DNA from: Palsa-1447 sp964509885
GTDB taxonomy: Bacteria; Verrucomicrobiota; Verrucomicrobiia; Opitutales; Opitutaceae
Reading direction: 5' to 3'
Length of the DNA: 64,000 nucleotides
NCBI GenBank assembly: GCA_964509885.1
Contig: CAZDZL010000002.1
Span: 1 to 64,000 of the forward strand
The position numbers and the translations under genes are program-made. Every line of letters starts with the position of its first letter. Within the stretch, counting starts at the first letter, position 1. This document shows, in pieces, positions 26,762-35,237 of the stretch. The notes below the pieces were generated by a model. It saw nothing but the letters and a program-made list of their open reading frames with translations, searched no databases and was not told the DNA's origin.

Positions 26762-27064
26762 TCGTGTTGCGCGTGGGAGAGGGAAGGGAGGAGGTCCGGG
26801 CCGGTGTTCCCCGGCCCAAGCAAAAGACGGGGCAAATCGGGAAAAGAGACGGTCGAAAACAGGGGGACATCGGCCCCGGGGAAATGTGCCCTGCGGCCAC
26901 GCCGGCCAGCTCGGGGGACGGCCGCCCTAAACGGGCTTGTTCCATCGGCTTGCCCATCGCGCCCTCCCCGGGTGCAAGGGGGTGGCCCCAAGGCCCACCA
27001 AGCGTGTTGCCAAGGCGACGATCCGGGTATGCGATCTGGCCGAACCTCAACCCCTTCCCCTGCC
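26762..27064. other. Divergent intergenic region, 303 bp
   Basis: It separates the NHL-protein gene (minus) and the beta-lactamase-fold gene (plus). A long open frame on the plus strand crosses it in phase with the downstream gene, but this is a product of high GC. No RNA, repeat or clear promoter hexamers were recognised. Confidence 0.35.
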
Positions 27065-28342
27065 ATGAGCTCCAGACACCCCATATCCATTCTTGCCGGC
27101 GCGTTCCTGGTGGGAGCCGCAGCGTTTGCCCAGGAGCTTCCCACGGCGAAGCCCGAGACGGTCGGCCTCAGCTCGGCGAGGCTCGGGCGGATCGCCACCG
27201 TGGTCCAGGGCGACATCGACAGCGGCCGCATCGCCGGGATGGTCACCCTCGTCATCCGGCACGGCCAGGTCGCCTGGTTCGACGCCCAGGGCTTCGCCGA
27301 CAAGGAGGCCGGCAAGCCGATGCAGAGGGACTCGATGTTCCGGATCTGCTCCATGTCCAAGGCGATCACGAGCACGGCCGTCATGATGCTCTATGAGGAG
27401 GGCAGGTTCCAGCTGGAGGACCCGATCTCGAAATACCTGCCCGAGTTCAAGAACCCGAGGGTGCTCGTGAAGCCCGCGTCGGGTGAGCCCTACTCCAACC
27501 CGGCGAAGCGGGAGATCACCATCACCGACCTGCTGCGGCACACCTCCGGCCTCACCTATCCCTGGAACGAGGACCTCGGAAAGGCCTACAACGAGGCCGG
27601 CGTCGGCGACGGCCTGGCCCAGTACGACGGCACGATCGCGGAGAATGTGAGGCGCCTGGCGGGTGTCCCGCTCCTCTTCAATCCCGGCGACCGCTTTGAG
27701 TACAGCCTCGGGGTGGACGTCCTCGGGCGCCTGGTGGAGGTCCTCTCCGGAATGCCGTTCGACCAGTTCCTCAAGACGAGGATCTTCGACCCCCTTGGGA
27801 TGAGGGACACGTACTTCTTCGTCCCTGACGACAAGGTGTCCCGCCTTGCGACCGTCTACACGTACTACGACGGCAAGGGTCTCGCCCGGTTCCCCGACGG
27901 GGCCATCGTCGAGGGGACGGAGCACTACACGGCCGACTATCCCTACAAGGGGCCGAGGAAGCTCTTCTCGGGGGGCGCGGGGCTCAACTCAACCGCGATG
28001 GACTACGCCCGGTTCTGCCTGATGATGCTGAACGGGGGCAAGCTGGGCGAGGTGCGGATCCTCAGCCGCAAGTCGGTCGAGCTCATGAGCCACGACCAGC
28101 TGGGCAAGATCGACCCGGACCGCGGCTTTGGCCTCGGCTTCGGGGTCGACGGCGTGAAGGCGCCGCTCGCCGAGATCGGCTCCCAGGGGTCGTTCAACTG
28201 GGGCGGGTTCTACTACACCTCGTTCGAGATCGATCCCAAGGAGGACATGGTCATCGTCTCGATGGCCCAGCTCCACCCGACGGGCGGCCTCGGCCTCGAC
28301 AAGGAAGTGAAGATCCTCGCCTACCAGGCCCTGGAGGACTGA
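27065..28342 (+). CDS. Exported serine beta-lactamase-fold hydrolase (class C/EstB-like)
   Basis: The 425-residue protein has a signal peptide (cleavage near AFA|QE, residue 22-23). The catalytic SxxK is S96-M97-S98-K99 in ICSMSKA; the second motif appears as YSL in FEYSLG. LLRHTSGL and GAGLNSTAMDYARF are typical of class C-like and esterase members. These are often esterases or D-aminopeptidases, not true lactamases, so resistance should not be assumed. The ATG at 27065 is chosen because it begins the signal peptide; an upstream open frame extends far beyond but makes no biological sense. Confidence 0.9.
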   Translation: MSSRHPISILAGAFLVGAAAFAQELPTAKPETVGLSSARLGRIATVVQGDIDSGRIAGMVTLVIRHGQVAWFDAQGFADKEAGKPMQRDSMFRICSMSKAITSTAVMMLYEEGRFQLEDPISKYLPEFKNPRVLVKPASGEPYSNPAKREITITDLLRHTSGLTYPWNEDLGKAYNEAGVGDGLAQYDGTIAENVRRLAGVPLLFNPGDRFEYSLGVDVLGRLVEVLSGMPFDQFLKTRIFDPLGMRDTYFFVPDDKVSRLATVYTYYDGKGLARFPDGAIVEGTEHYTADYPYKGPRKLFSGGAGLNSTAMDYARFCLMMLNGGKLGEVRILSRKSVELMSHDQLGKIDPDRGFGLGFGVDGVKAPLAEIGSQGSFNWGGFYYTSFEIDPKEDMVIVSMAQLHPTGGLGLDKEVKILAYQALED

Positions 28343-28347
28343 CAACG

Positions 28348-28374
28348 CGGGATTGCCCGGGCCGGGCAACCCGG
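28348..28374 (+). terminator. Possible imperfect hairpin terminator
   Basis: TTGCCC and GGGCAA, flanked by further G-C pairs and one mismatch, form a hairpin just after the beta-lactamase-fold gene; a short TTTGAT follows. The T-run is too short for a confident call. Confidence 0.3.
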
Positions 28375-28392
28375 TTTGATGGGCCATTAACC

Positions 28393-28755
28393 ATGCCGAA
28401 TCCCAAGATCCTCGAGGTTTTCCCCAACCCCGCGCCGAAGCGGAGCTACGTGATCGAGCACACGCACCACGAGTTCACCTCGATGTGCCCGATCACGGGC
28501 CACCCGGACTTCGGGTCGATCACGGTGCGCTACGTCGCCGACAGGAGGTGCGTCGAGCTCAAGTCCCTGAAGCTGTACTTCCACGCCTTCCGCAACGAGG
28601 GCATCTTCTTTGAGGCGGTGACGAACAAGATCTGCGACGACCTCGGCAAGCTGCTGAAGCCGCGCAGCCTGACGATTATCTCGAGTTGGAAGGGCAGGGG
28701 GGGCGTCACCTCGGTCATCACGGCCGAGTGGACGCCCGCGCGGCGCACCCGCTAG
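28393..28755 (+). CDS. queF: NADPH-dependent 7-cyano-7-deazaguanine reductase (preQ1 synthase)
   Basis: The 120-residue length fits the short, single-domain QueF type. CPITGHPDFG with C32 (forms the thioimide) and D39 is the catalytic motif. ELKSLKLY at 55-62, followed by AFRNEG, is the NADPH-binding region; the usual form is ESKSLKLY followed by SFRN. The enzyme reduces preQ0 to preQ1 in queuosine tRNA biosynthesis. Leu-56 in place of the usual Ser and the replacement of the common HE pair by FE (GIFFEAV) are noted differences. The stop overlaps the stop region of the convergent gene by 4 bp. No other queuosine gene is in the window. Confidence 0.9.
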   Translation: MPNPKILEVFPNPAPKRSYVIEHTHHEFTSMCPITGHPDFGSITVRYVADRRCVELKSLKLYFHAFRNEGIFFEAVTNKICDDLGKLLKPRSLTIISSWKGRGGVTSVITAEWTPARRTR

Positions 28756-29597
28756 AGCCCGAGGGACTTAACGTAGGCGACGCTCTTCGGGATGTTCACG
28801 TCGGGCGTGTCCGACTCGTCCTCGATGAAGTAGTAGTGGACGCCGACCGACTTGGCCTCCCTGAACACGGCCGGCCAGTCCACCTGGCCCGAGCCCACGG
28901 CCACGTCGTCCGTGGAAGGAGCGTGCCCCGTGTAGAGGCCGGTCGCGGCCCCCTTGCGGATGTCCTTCACATGCATCAGGGCCCAGCGGTCGGGGTACTT
29001 CGCGAGGAGCTTGACCGGGTCCTGGCCGCCGTGGGTGATCCAGAAGACGTCCATCTCGAAGGAGACCTTCTTGAAGTCCGTGGATTTCACGATCAGGTCG
29101 AACAGGTTCGTCCCGTCGGGGAGCGGCCGGAATTCATAGCCGTGGGCGTGGTAGGTGAAGGTTATGCCCTCGGCCGCGAAGGCCTCGCCCCATGCGTTGA
29201 AGTCGGCCGCGGCCTTGACGGCCTCCTCCCTCGTGAACCCCAGATCGTCGCTGTGCGGAATCCAGGCGACCATGACATACTGGACCCCGAGGGCCTTGGC
29301 CTCGGCCACGCAGCCCGCGATGTCCTTCCCCAGGCGGTCGTAATCGAAACCCATGCTGGGCATCGTGAGGCCGCGCTTGGACAGCTCGGCCAGGTACTGG
29401 TCGTAGGCCATGCCCTTCGGCACGAAACCGCCCTCGACCGCGGTGAAGCCGAGGTCCCTCGCCTTGTCGAGCTCGGCAGCCCAGCCGCTCTGCTTGGCGA
29501 GGACCCGCAGGCTGTAGAGCTGGAGGCCGAGGTGGTAGGAGACCTCGGTGGCCGAGGCTGTCGCGGCGCAGAGGAGCGCGAGGAGGAGGGTTTTCAT
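28752..29597 (-). CDS. Exported sugar phosphate isomerase/epimerase-like TIM-barrel protein
   Basis: The 281-residue protein has a signal peptide (first 16 residues, TASA|TE). The rest has the xylose-isomerase-like TIM-barrel pattern: LGLQLYSLR at the first strand, LGFTAVEGG, ITFTYHAHGYEF, KVSFEMDVFW and WALMHVKD, which carry the metal-binding Glu, His and Asp residues of this fold. Exported members are frequent in Planctomycetes and Verrucomicrobia and are thought to act in sugar breakdown. The substrate is unknown. It is convergent with queF. Confidence 0.87.
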   Translation of the reverse strand: MKTLLLALLCAATASATEVSYHLGLQLYSLRVLAKQSGWAAELDKARDLGFTAVEGGFVPKGMAYDQYLAELSKRGLTMPSMGFDYDRLGKDIAGCVAEAKALGVQYVMVAWIPHSDDLGFTREEAVKAAADFNAWGEAFAAEGITFTYHAHGYEFRPLPDGTNLFDLIVKSTDFKKVSFEMDVFWITHGGQDPVKLLAKYPDRWALMHVKDIRKGAATGLYTGHAPSTDDVAVGSGQVDWPAVFREAKSVGVHYYFIEDESDTPDVNIPKSVAYVKSLGL

Positions 29598-29658
29598 GGG
29601 GTTGCCTCCAGCTTCCCCGGTCCCCCGTGCGGCGTCAACCCGCTGCGGCGGGCGAAAC

Positions 29659-30831
29659 CTACGGCCTGTTCCACCAGTCCCTGAGCGAGTCCACCATCGT
29701 GTGGGTCTGGTGGCGCGCCTCCTCCAGGACCTCGTGCGCCCGGCCGGAGTGGTGGTTCGTCAGCCACAGGATCGAGAGGACGATCGCGATCGGCCAGAAG
29801 ATGCCGCAGAAGAAGTGCCGGGGCCCGCCGTAGGCGGGGCCGCCGTAGCCGGGGCCGTGATAGTAGATGGAGTGGCGCGCGACCCGGAGCGGCCACTTGA
29901 TGATGTGGATGATGACGAAGAGGAGGACGATCCCCATCCAGAGGGGAATCCCATAGGGGAGCCAGAAGCCGAAGACGGTGCCGGTCAGGATCAGCGACAT
30001 CACGGCGCAGAACCCGATGATGGAGATGATGGTGAGCAGCAGGGTCACGAAGGAGCCCGCGATCCACGAGTCATGGTGGTCGTAGCCCGGGTGGCCCCAG
30101 TGGTTGCGCCAGTTTTGGCCCCACTGGTGCACCTCCCGCTGGAAGTCGCGGCTGTGCTGGCGCATGTCCCGCTTGAACTGCCGCTTCCATTCCCGGTAGG
30201 CCCGCTTGTCCCCGAAGGTCCTCATCCCGCCGTAGTACCCCGCCTTGGCCCGCTTGATGAACTCCTCCGCCGTCGACGGCGCCCCGAAGGCCTCGGCCTT
30301 CTCGGCGGGCGTCTCGGCCGCGGGGATGACGAACATCATCACGATGTAGAGGAGCACGCCGGCCCCGAACGTCAGGGCGACGAAAAGGAAGAGGATGCGG
30401 ACGATCGTGACCTCGATCCCGAAGTAGGCCGCGAGGCCGTTGCACACGCCGGCGATCTTGGCGCCCTCCCGGATCCTGAAGAGGCGCTTGGGGGACGCAT
30501 GGGGAACCCCGGACGCGGACGACGGGCCTGCGGCGCCGGCGCCCGGCGCGCCGGAGGCGGCCGGCTCGTCGCCGGAGTCGTCCTGCACGGGGCCCATCTC
30601 GGCGATGACGTCCATGACCTCCTTCGTCACGACGACCGTCTTCGCGACTCCGAGCAGCGCGCGGAACTTGTCGCCGATCGACTGCTCGATGTCGGCGATG
30701 ATCTCGGCCTTGTCGGGGTTGCCCTCAAGCTTGCGGGAGGCGGAGTCCAGGTACCTGCGCAGCGCCTCGAAGCCGTCCTCCTCGAGCTGGTAGGCGTTTC
30801 CGTTCAGGTTGATCGTGATTACTTTGTTCAT
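29659..30831 (-). CDS. PspC-domain membrane protein
   Basis: The 390-residue protein has an N-terminal domain (1-85, MNKVITINLNGNAYQLEEDG then a helical region ending in VMDVIAEMG). A linker follows, then a PspC domain (about 115-175: RLFRIREGAKIAGVCNGLAAY, with a membrane helix). Next come a highly charged His/Arg/Trp-rich cytoplasmic segment (about 205-245), two further helices (about 250-300) and a final helix near the C-terminus. PspC domains act in envelope-stress responses. The ATG at 30831 is chosen because it follows the PadR gene by 29 bp and starts the conserved domain; a longer frame would overlap the PadR gene. Confidence 0.88.
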   Translation of the reverse strand: MNKVITINLNGNAYQLEEDGFEALRRYLDSASRKLEGNPDKAEIIADIEQSIGDKFRALLGVAKTVVVTKEVMDVIAEMGPVQDDSGDEPAASGAPGAGAAGPSSASGVPHASPKRLFRIREGAKIAGVCNGLAAYFGIEVTIVRILFLFVALTFGAGVLLYIVMMFVIPAAETPAEKAEAFGAPSTAEEFIKRAKAGYYGGMRTFGDKRAYREWKRQFKRDMRQHSRDFQREVHQWGQNWRNHWGHPGYDHHDSWIAGSFVTLLLTIISIIGFCAVMSLILTGTVFGFWLPYGIPLWMGIVLLFVIIHIIKWPLRVARHSIYYHGPGYGGPAYGGPRHFFCGIFWPIAIVLSILWLTNHHSGRAHEVLEEARHQTHTMVDSLRDWWNRP

Positions 30832-30860
30832 CGGTGTGCGTTGTTTGCTGGTTTCCGCCT

Positions 30861-31187
30861 CTAGTTCTTCCCCAGGTCCTTGATTGTCCCGCTGATCTTC
30901 TGCCAATAGTCGGAGGTCTCCTGCAGCTGCTCGCGGCCCTTGGCCGTCAGCTGGTAGTACTTCCGCGGCGGTCCCGCCTCGGATTCCTTCCACTCGTAGT
31001 CCACGAGCTCCTCGCGGCGCATCTTGCTGAGGAGCGGGTAGAGCGTCCCCTCCTGGGTCGCGAATTCCGTCCCGCTCAGCTGGCCCAGGATGTCCGCGAC
31101 GTAGACCTTGTCGGCCGAGACGATCTTGAGCACCAGGAACTCGAGGAGTCCCTTCCTGATGGCTGTGAATTTCTCGTTGATGCTCAT
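30861..31187 (-). CDS. PadR-family transcriptional regulator
   Basis: The 108-residue protein carries the PadR winged helix: RKGLLEFLVLKIVSADKVYV (12-31), EGTLYPLLSKMRREEL and PRKYYQLTAKGREQL. PadR proteins are mostly repressors that bind inverted repeats near their own promoter. It is the first gene of an operon with the PspC protein, the most frequent partner arrangement for this subgroup, and an inverted repeat lies just upstream at 31206-31227. Regulation of the envelope-stress protein by this regulator is therefore likely. Confidence 0.92.
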   Translation of the reverse strand: MSINEKFTAIRKGLLEFLVLKIVSADKVYVADILGQLSGTEFATQEGTLYPLLSKMRREELVDYEWKESEAGPPRKYYQLTAKGREQLQETSDYWQKISGTIKDLGKN

Positions 31188-31205
31188 GGCAAGTGTTTAT
31201 CGAAG

Positions 31206-31227
31206 CTACCTTGGATAAAAAAGGTAG
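31206..31227 (-). promoter_or_regulatory. Inverted repeat upstream of padR, candidate operator
   Basis: CTACCTT at 31206-31212 and AAGGTAG at 31221-31227 form 7-bp inverted arms with an 8-bp spacer. The repeat lies 19 bp before the PadR start codon. A TTGACC at 31252-31247 on the minus strand could be a -35 element, but no good -10 is at the correct spacing. PadR regulators commonly bind such sites to repress themselves. Confidence 0.45.
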
Positions 31228-31284
31228 TGGTAATAAAAAAGGGATCGGTCAACCTCCAAATCGGAAGCGCCTGCGTAAACCCCT

Positions 31285-31884
31285 TCAGGCCGCAGTCTTA
31301 TAGGTTTCTTCGAATTCCCGTTCGATCACGGCGGGTTCCGCCGGGACCGCCTGGGGCATGACGATCCGCACCCGGATGCGGGCGAGGAGATCGAGACGGC
31401 GCCGCTCCTCGTAGAGCGGCCACCAGTCGTAGAGGTAGATCTCGAGCGGGCGCCAGAGGGCGACCCAGCCCGCTATCGTTAGGCCCTCGCGGATGATGTC
31501 CGCCACGGCCCCGGCGCCGGACCTGGAGACCAGCTGGCCCAAGAGAAGGCAGCAGGCGAGGAAGGCCGATCCCACGACGAGACTCAGGCGGCCGCGGCGC
31601 ATCATCTGGCCGAACTCGAGGCGCTTGATCGCGGCGCGCGTCGTGAAGTACCTGCGCACCGAATCCTCCACGCCCGCGACGCGGTCCGCGGGCGAGGGTG
31701 TGGCGAGATGGATGACCAGTTCCAGGTCTTTGCCGGCCGGAAGCTCGCGCGCCCAGCTCATGATGTATTCCTCGGCGTCGGCATCGAGGTCGCGGTCGAC
31801 GAAGGGCGAGGGATCCATCGAGTTGAACAGCTGCGCCAGCTCCCGAAGGCGGAGCATGATGGCTGTGTTGGTCGGCGTTTCCAT
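31285..31884 (-). CDS. Hypothetical membrane protein
   Basis: The 199-residue protein has a soluble N-terminal part (1-95) with a Phe/Asp-rich region and LELVIHLATP, followed by two hydrophobic segments (about 98-118 and 126-145) and a basic C-terminal tail. No function was assigned. Proteins of this form occur widely in Bacteria as uncharacterised membrane proteins. It is divergent from the PAP2 gene and lies upstream of the PadR operon on the same strand, but 97 bp and the operator-like repeat separate them. Confidence 0.7.
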   Translation of the reverse strand: METPTNTAIMLRLRELAQLFNSMDPSPFVDRDLDADAEEYIMSWARELPAGKDLELVIHLATPSPADRVAGVEDSVRRYFTTRAAIKRLEFGQMMRRGRLSLVVGSAFLACCLLLGQLVSRSGAGAVADIIREGLTIAGWVALWRPLEIYLYDWWPLYEERRRLDLLARIRVRIVMPQAVPAEPAVIEREFEETYKTAA

Positions 31885-32040
31885 GCCCCACGTTACCCCC
31901 CGACGGTGCGGAGGTCAAAAAAGGGGCCGCTGAGAGCCTCGCGGCGGCTTACGCTAGCCTCACGGCCCCAAGCACTCCCGCCTGCGGCCCTTTGTCACCC
32001 GTTTGTGACACAAGAGGCCCCTTGGGCGCGCAAGACAAAG

Positions 32041-32778
32041 ATGTTCGCCGAAATGCGACCTAAGCCCCAACCTGAGCGCAGCTTGAGCCCTCCCACGGAC
32101 GCCTCGGACACGTTTTTGCCCTCTCCGGGGTGGCTGCGCGAGGCGGGGTCCAGGTTCGGGACCCGCTGGGTCGTGAAGATGACCGGGACGACGGCCATCA
32201 TGACGGCGTTCTTCGTCGTCTACTTCTATCTCCTCAATCATTCGCGGCTGCCGGTGACGACGGTGCCCCGGGTCTTCATCGACCGGTGGATCCCCTTCTG
32301 GCCCGGGGCGCTGCCGCTCTATGTCTCCCTCTGGGTCTATGTGCCGCTTGCGCCCGCGATGCTGACGGTCAATCGCGACATGCGGGCCTACGTGGCGGCC
32401 GTGCTCCTCCTCAGCGCGGTCGGGTTCGGCATCTTCATCCTGTGGCCGACCACGATCCCCATGCCCGAGGCTGACGCGCTGGCGGCGCCCTCGCTGTCCT
32501 ATCTCAAGACGGTGGATGCCTCCGGCAACGCGTTCCCGTCGCTGCACGTAGCGTTCGCCGTGTTCACGGTATTGCTCTTCGCCCGCCTGCTGCGGGAGAT
32601 GCGCTCGGGGTTCCTGGTCCGGTCGCTCAACTGGCTCTGGTGCGCCGGGATCGTCTACTCGACGATCGCGATCCGCCAGCACGTGGCGCTGGACGCGATC
32701 GCGGGGATTGTCCTCGGCGGGATCGGCGGCCTGTCCCTGCTGCGCTTCATGGGCTCAGCCCCTTTTGGCGCATTCTGA
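32041..32778 (+). CDS. PAP2-superfamily membrane phosphatase/phosphotransferase
   Basis: The 245-residue protein has about six membrane segments. FPSLHVAFA and RQHVALDAIAG near the C-terminus are the two histidine-bearing PAP2 motifs (SxxH and HxxxD); the upstream KxxxxxxRP motif is not clear. The pattern is closest to the inositol-phosphotransferase (Aur1/Ipt1)-like branch, which moves phospho-headgroups between lipids, rather than classic diacylglycerol pyrophosphate phosphatases. The ATG at 32041 is chosen because a longer frame would run through the divergent gene. It ends 6 bp before the convergent permease gene. Confidence 0.85.
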   Translation: MFAEMRPKPQPERSLSPPTDASDTFLPSPGWLREAGSRFGTRWVVKMTGTTAIMTAFFVVYFYLLNHSRLPVTTVPRVFIDRWIPFWPGALPLYVSLWVYVPLAPAMLTVNRDMRAYVAAVLLLSAVGFGIFILWPTTIPMPEADALAAPSLSYLKTVDASGNAFPSLHVAFAVFTVLLFARLLREMRSGFLVRSLNWLWCAGIVYSTIAIRQHVALDAIAGIVLGGIGGLSLLRFMGSAPFGAF

Positions 32779-32784
32779 GCCGCG

Positions 32785-35220
32785 TCAGTCGCCCCTGAGG
32801 GCGACGAGGGGATCAACTTGGGTTGCCCGGCGCGCGGGAAGCCAGCAGGCGACCGTGGCGACGGCGACCAGCAGCACCACGGTGCCGGCGAGCGCGACGG
32901 GATCGCTTCCGTGCATCCCGGGAATGATCGAGGCGAGGAGCCGCACAAGGCCCCAGGCGCAGGCGAGCCCTATGGCGGTCCCGACGACGGTGAGCCGCAG
33001 GCCCTGGCCGAGGACGAGCCAGAGCACGTCGCTCGCCTGGGCGCCGAGCGCCATCCGGATGCCGAATTCCGGGGTGCGCTGGGACACGAGGTTCGCGATC
33101 ACCCCGAAGATGCCCACGGCCGAGAGCACAAGGCCGATCAGCGCGAAGGCGCCGAGCATCTCGCCGGTCATGACAAAGCTCAGGGTGATCTGGTCCATCT
33201 GCTCCCGCGCGCTGGAGATGTCATAGACGGGCTGGTCCGGATCGAGCTGCTGCACGGCGGCGCGCAGTCCCGCGGCGACCGTCGCCTGCGGCGCCGTGCT
33301 GCGGATGGCCACGTTGAACCAGTGGATGTAGGTGCCCGGCGTCTGGGCCAGCGGAATGTGGACCTGGAACGGGGTGTCGGGGTGGCGCACGAGTTCCAGC
33401 GTCGAGTGCACGTCGCTCACGACGCCGACGATCTCCATCCAAACCGGGCTACTTGCCGTCGCGTCCGCGATCCTCCTTCCCAGGGGATCACCGCCAGGCC
33501 AGAGATCTCGGGCCATGGCCTCGTTGATGATCGCAACGGGCACCGTGTCGGCGCGGTCGGATGCCGTGAAGTCCCGCCCGCGTATCAGCCGCAGTCCCAG
33601 ATTCGGGATGTGGCCCGGCGTCTCCGAGTTGTAATAGACCAAGGGCTCCTTGCCGCGTGCGGGGGCGGGTCGGTCCTGCACGGCGATGCCGGATGTGCGC
33701 CAGAACCCCGTGATGGGCAGATACGTCGAGATCGTCGCCGTCTGGGTCCCGGGCAACGCATCCATCCTGGAGGTAAGCTTGTCGAAGAAGGCCTGGACCT
33801 GCCTGTCGGTCGCATAGGTGTCGTTGTAGGGAAGCGACAGGCTGGCGACCGTCAGCCCGTCGGGCTTCCAGCCCATGTCCGCGGCGGCGAGGCGCTGCGT
33901 GCCCCGCACGAAGAAGCCGGCACCGGCGAGGAGGACGAGGGCGAGGGCGAGCTCCGAGACAATGAGAAGCTTGCGCATCCCGTGCCGGGACGCGTCGCCC
34001 GTGGATCCCCGGGACCCCTGCTTCAGCGCGGCGTTCACGTCGGTTCGGGACGCGATCCACGCCGGGACCGTGCCCATCAGGACGCCCGTCGCGGCCGAGG
34101 CCAGGAGCGTGAAGACGAGGACATCGGTGTCGACGGGCAGGTCGACGCCGCGCACGTCGCCGATGTAGATGGAGTTCCCAATGAGCCGCGTGCCCCAGGT
34201 CGCGATCAGGACGCCGACGGCCCCGCCCAGCGCGGACAGGAGGAGGCTCTCGACCATGAGCTGGCGTATGAGCTGCATCCGTGACGCACCGAGCGCGATG
34301 CGCACGGCGTTCTCGCGGACCCGGTCGGCCATCCGGGCCAGCTGGAGGTTGGCCAGGTTCGCGCAGGCTATGAGGAGAACGAAGCCGGCAAGGCCCATGC
34401 ACATGCCGCAGATGTTGCGCGAGAGGTCGCTCGTGCGGGCCCTGTTCCAGGAGACGAGGCGCACGCTCGTGCCGGCGTCGTCCAGCGGAAAGTCGTGGGC
34501 GAGCCTGGCCGCGATGGCCGTGCCCTCGGCCGCGGCCTGCGCCAGGGTGACGCCCGGCTTCAGGCGGCCGATCCCCCGGAGCCAGCGGTTGTTGCGGACA
34601 TGCCGGCCGCCGCCATCGAGGGAGAGCGACTGCCAGACGTCGACGTGCCCCCAGTAGGTGAGGTTGTCGAAGTCCGCCGGCATGACCCCGATGATGGTCA
34701 CCTGCTGGGCGTCCATGCGCACCGTGCGCCCGATGACCCCCGGATCGGCGGCAAAGTGCCCCCGCCAGAAGCTGTCGCTCAGGACGGCCACCCGCCCCGC
34801 GCCCTGGCGGTCGTTTGCAGCGTCGATGGTGCGGCCCAGCTCCGGGGGAATCCCGAAGGTCTGGAAGAAATTCCCGCTGACCGACATCCCCGCGAGCCGC
34901 TGCGCGGGCTGGCCCGGCTCAGCCAGGTTGAAGTTGCTCTGGTCGTACGCACCCAGCTGGGCGAAGGAGGTGCTCTGGGCCTGGTAGTCGTAGAAATCCG
35001 CAGGCGACAGGAGGCGATCGTTGGCCTCGCCGGACGTGCCGACGAGTGTCACCAGCCTCCCGGAATCGGGCGCCGCCGACGCCTTGAGGATGAGCGTGTT
35101 CAGGACGCTGTACATCGTCGTGTTGACCCCGATCCCGAGGGCGAGCGTCAGCACGGCGACGGCCGTGTAGCCGCGGTATTTCAGCAGCTGGCGGAAGGCG
35201 AACCTCAGGTCGGAGAGCAT
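32785..35220 (-). CDS. MacB/FtsX-type ABC permease of the large (ADOP) form
   Basis: The 811-residue protein begins MLSDLRFAFRQLLKYRGY and has eight expected membrane helices: one at the N-terminus before a large extracytoplasmic domain (MacB periplasmic core), three in the middle, one before the second extracytoplasmic domain and three at the C-terminus. LTLALGIGVNTTMYSVLN is the typical N-terminal helix of ADOP-type permeases common in Acidobacteria and Verrucomicrobia. It would form an export channel or mechanotransmission unit with the ATPase encoded 17 bp upstream. It is the last gene of an operon with HlyD adaptor, another permease and an ATPase. Confidence 0.9.
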   Translation of the reverse strand: MLSDLRFAFRQLLKYRGYTAVAVLTLALGIGVNTTMYSVLNTLILKASAAPDSGRLVTLVGTSGEANDRLLSPADFYDYQAQSTSFAQLGAYDQSNFNLAEPGQPAQRLAGMSVSGNFFQTFGIPPELGRTIDAANDRQGAGRVAVLSDSFWRGHFAADPGVIGRTVRMDAQQVTIIGVMPADFDNLTYWGHVDVWQSLSLDGGGRHVRNNRWLRGIGRLKPGVTLAQAAAEGTAIAARLAHDFPLDDAGTSVRLVSWNRARTSDLSRNICGMCMGLAGFVLLIACANLANLQLARMADRVRENAVRIALGASRMQLIRQLMVESLLLSALGGAVGVLIATWGTRLIGNSIYIGDVRGVDLPVDTDVLVFTLLASAATGVLMGTVPAWIASRTDVNAALKQGSRGSTGDASRHGMRKLLIVSELALALVLLAGAGFFVRGTQRLAAADMGWKPDGLTVASLSLPYNDTYATDRQVQAFFDKLTSRMDALPGTQTATISTYLPITGFWRTSGIAVQDRPAPARGKEPLVYYNSETPGHIPNLGLRLIRGRDFTASDRADTVPVAIINEAMARDLWPGGDPLGRRIADATASSPVWMEIVGVVSDVHSTLELVRHPDTPFQVHIPLAQTPGTYIHWFNVAIRSTAPQATVAAGLRAAVQQLDPDQPVYDISSAREQMDQITLSFVMTGEMLGAFALIGLVLSAVGIFGVIANLVSQRTPEFGIRMALGAQASDVLWLVLGQGLRLTVVGTAIGLACAWGLVRLLASIIPGMHGSDPVALAGTVVLLVAVATVACWLPARRATQVDPLVALRGD

Positions 35221-35237
35221 GGGGAAGGGCCCTGGGC

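Noticed and set aside
26078..27064. N-terminal extension of the beta-lactamase-fold gene
   Set aside because: In phase, but it is antisense to the NHL-protein gene and rich in Arg/Gly; the true start at 27065 opens a signal peptide.
27065..28342. Antibiotic-resistance beta-lactamase
   Set aside because: Only the fold and SxxK are supported; exported class C-like proteins of this sort are often esterases or peptidases.
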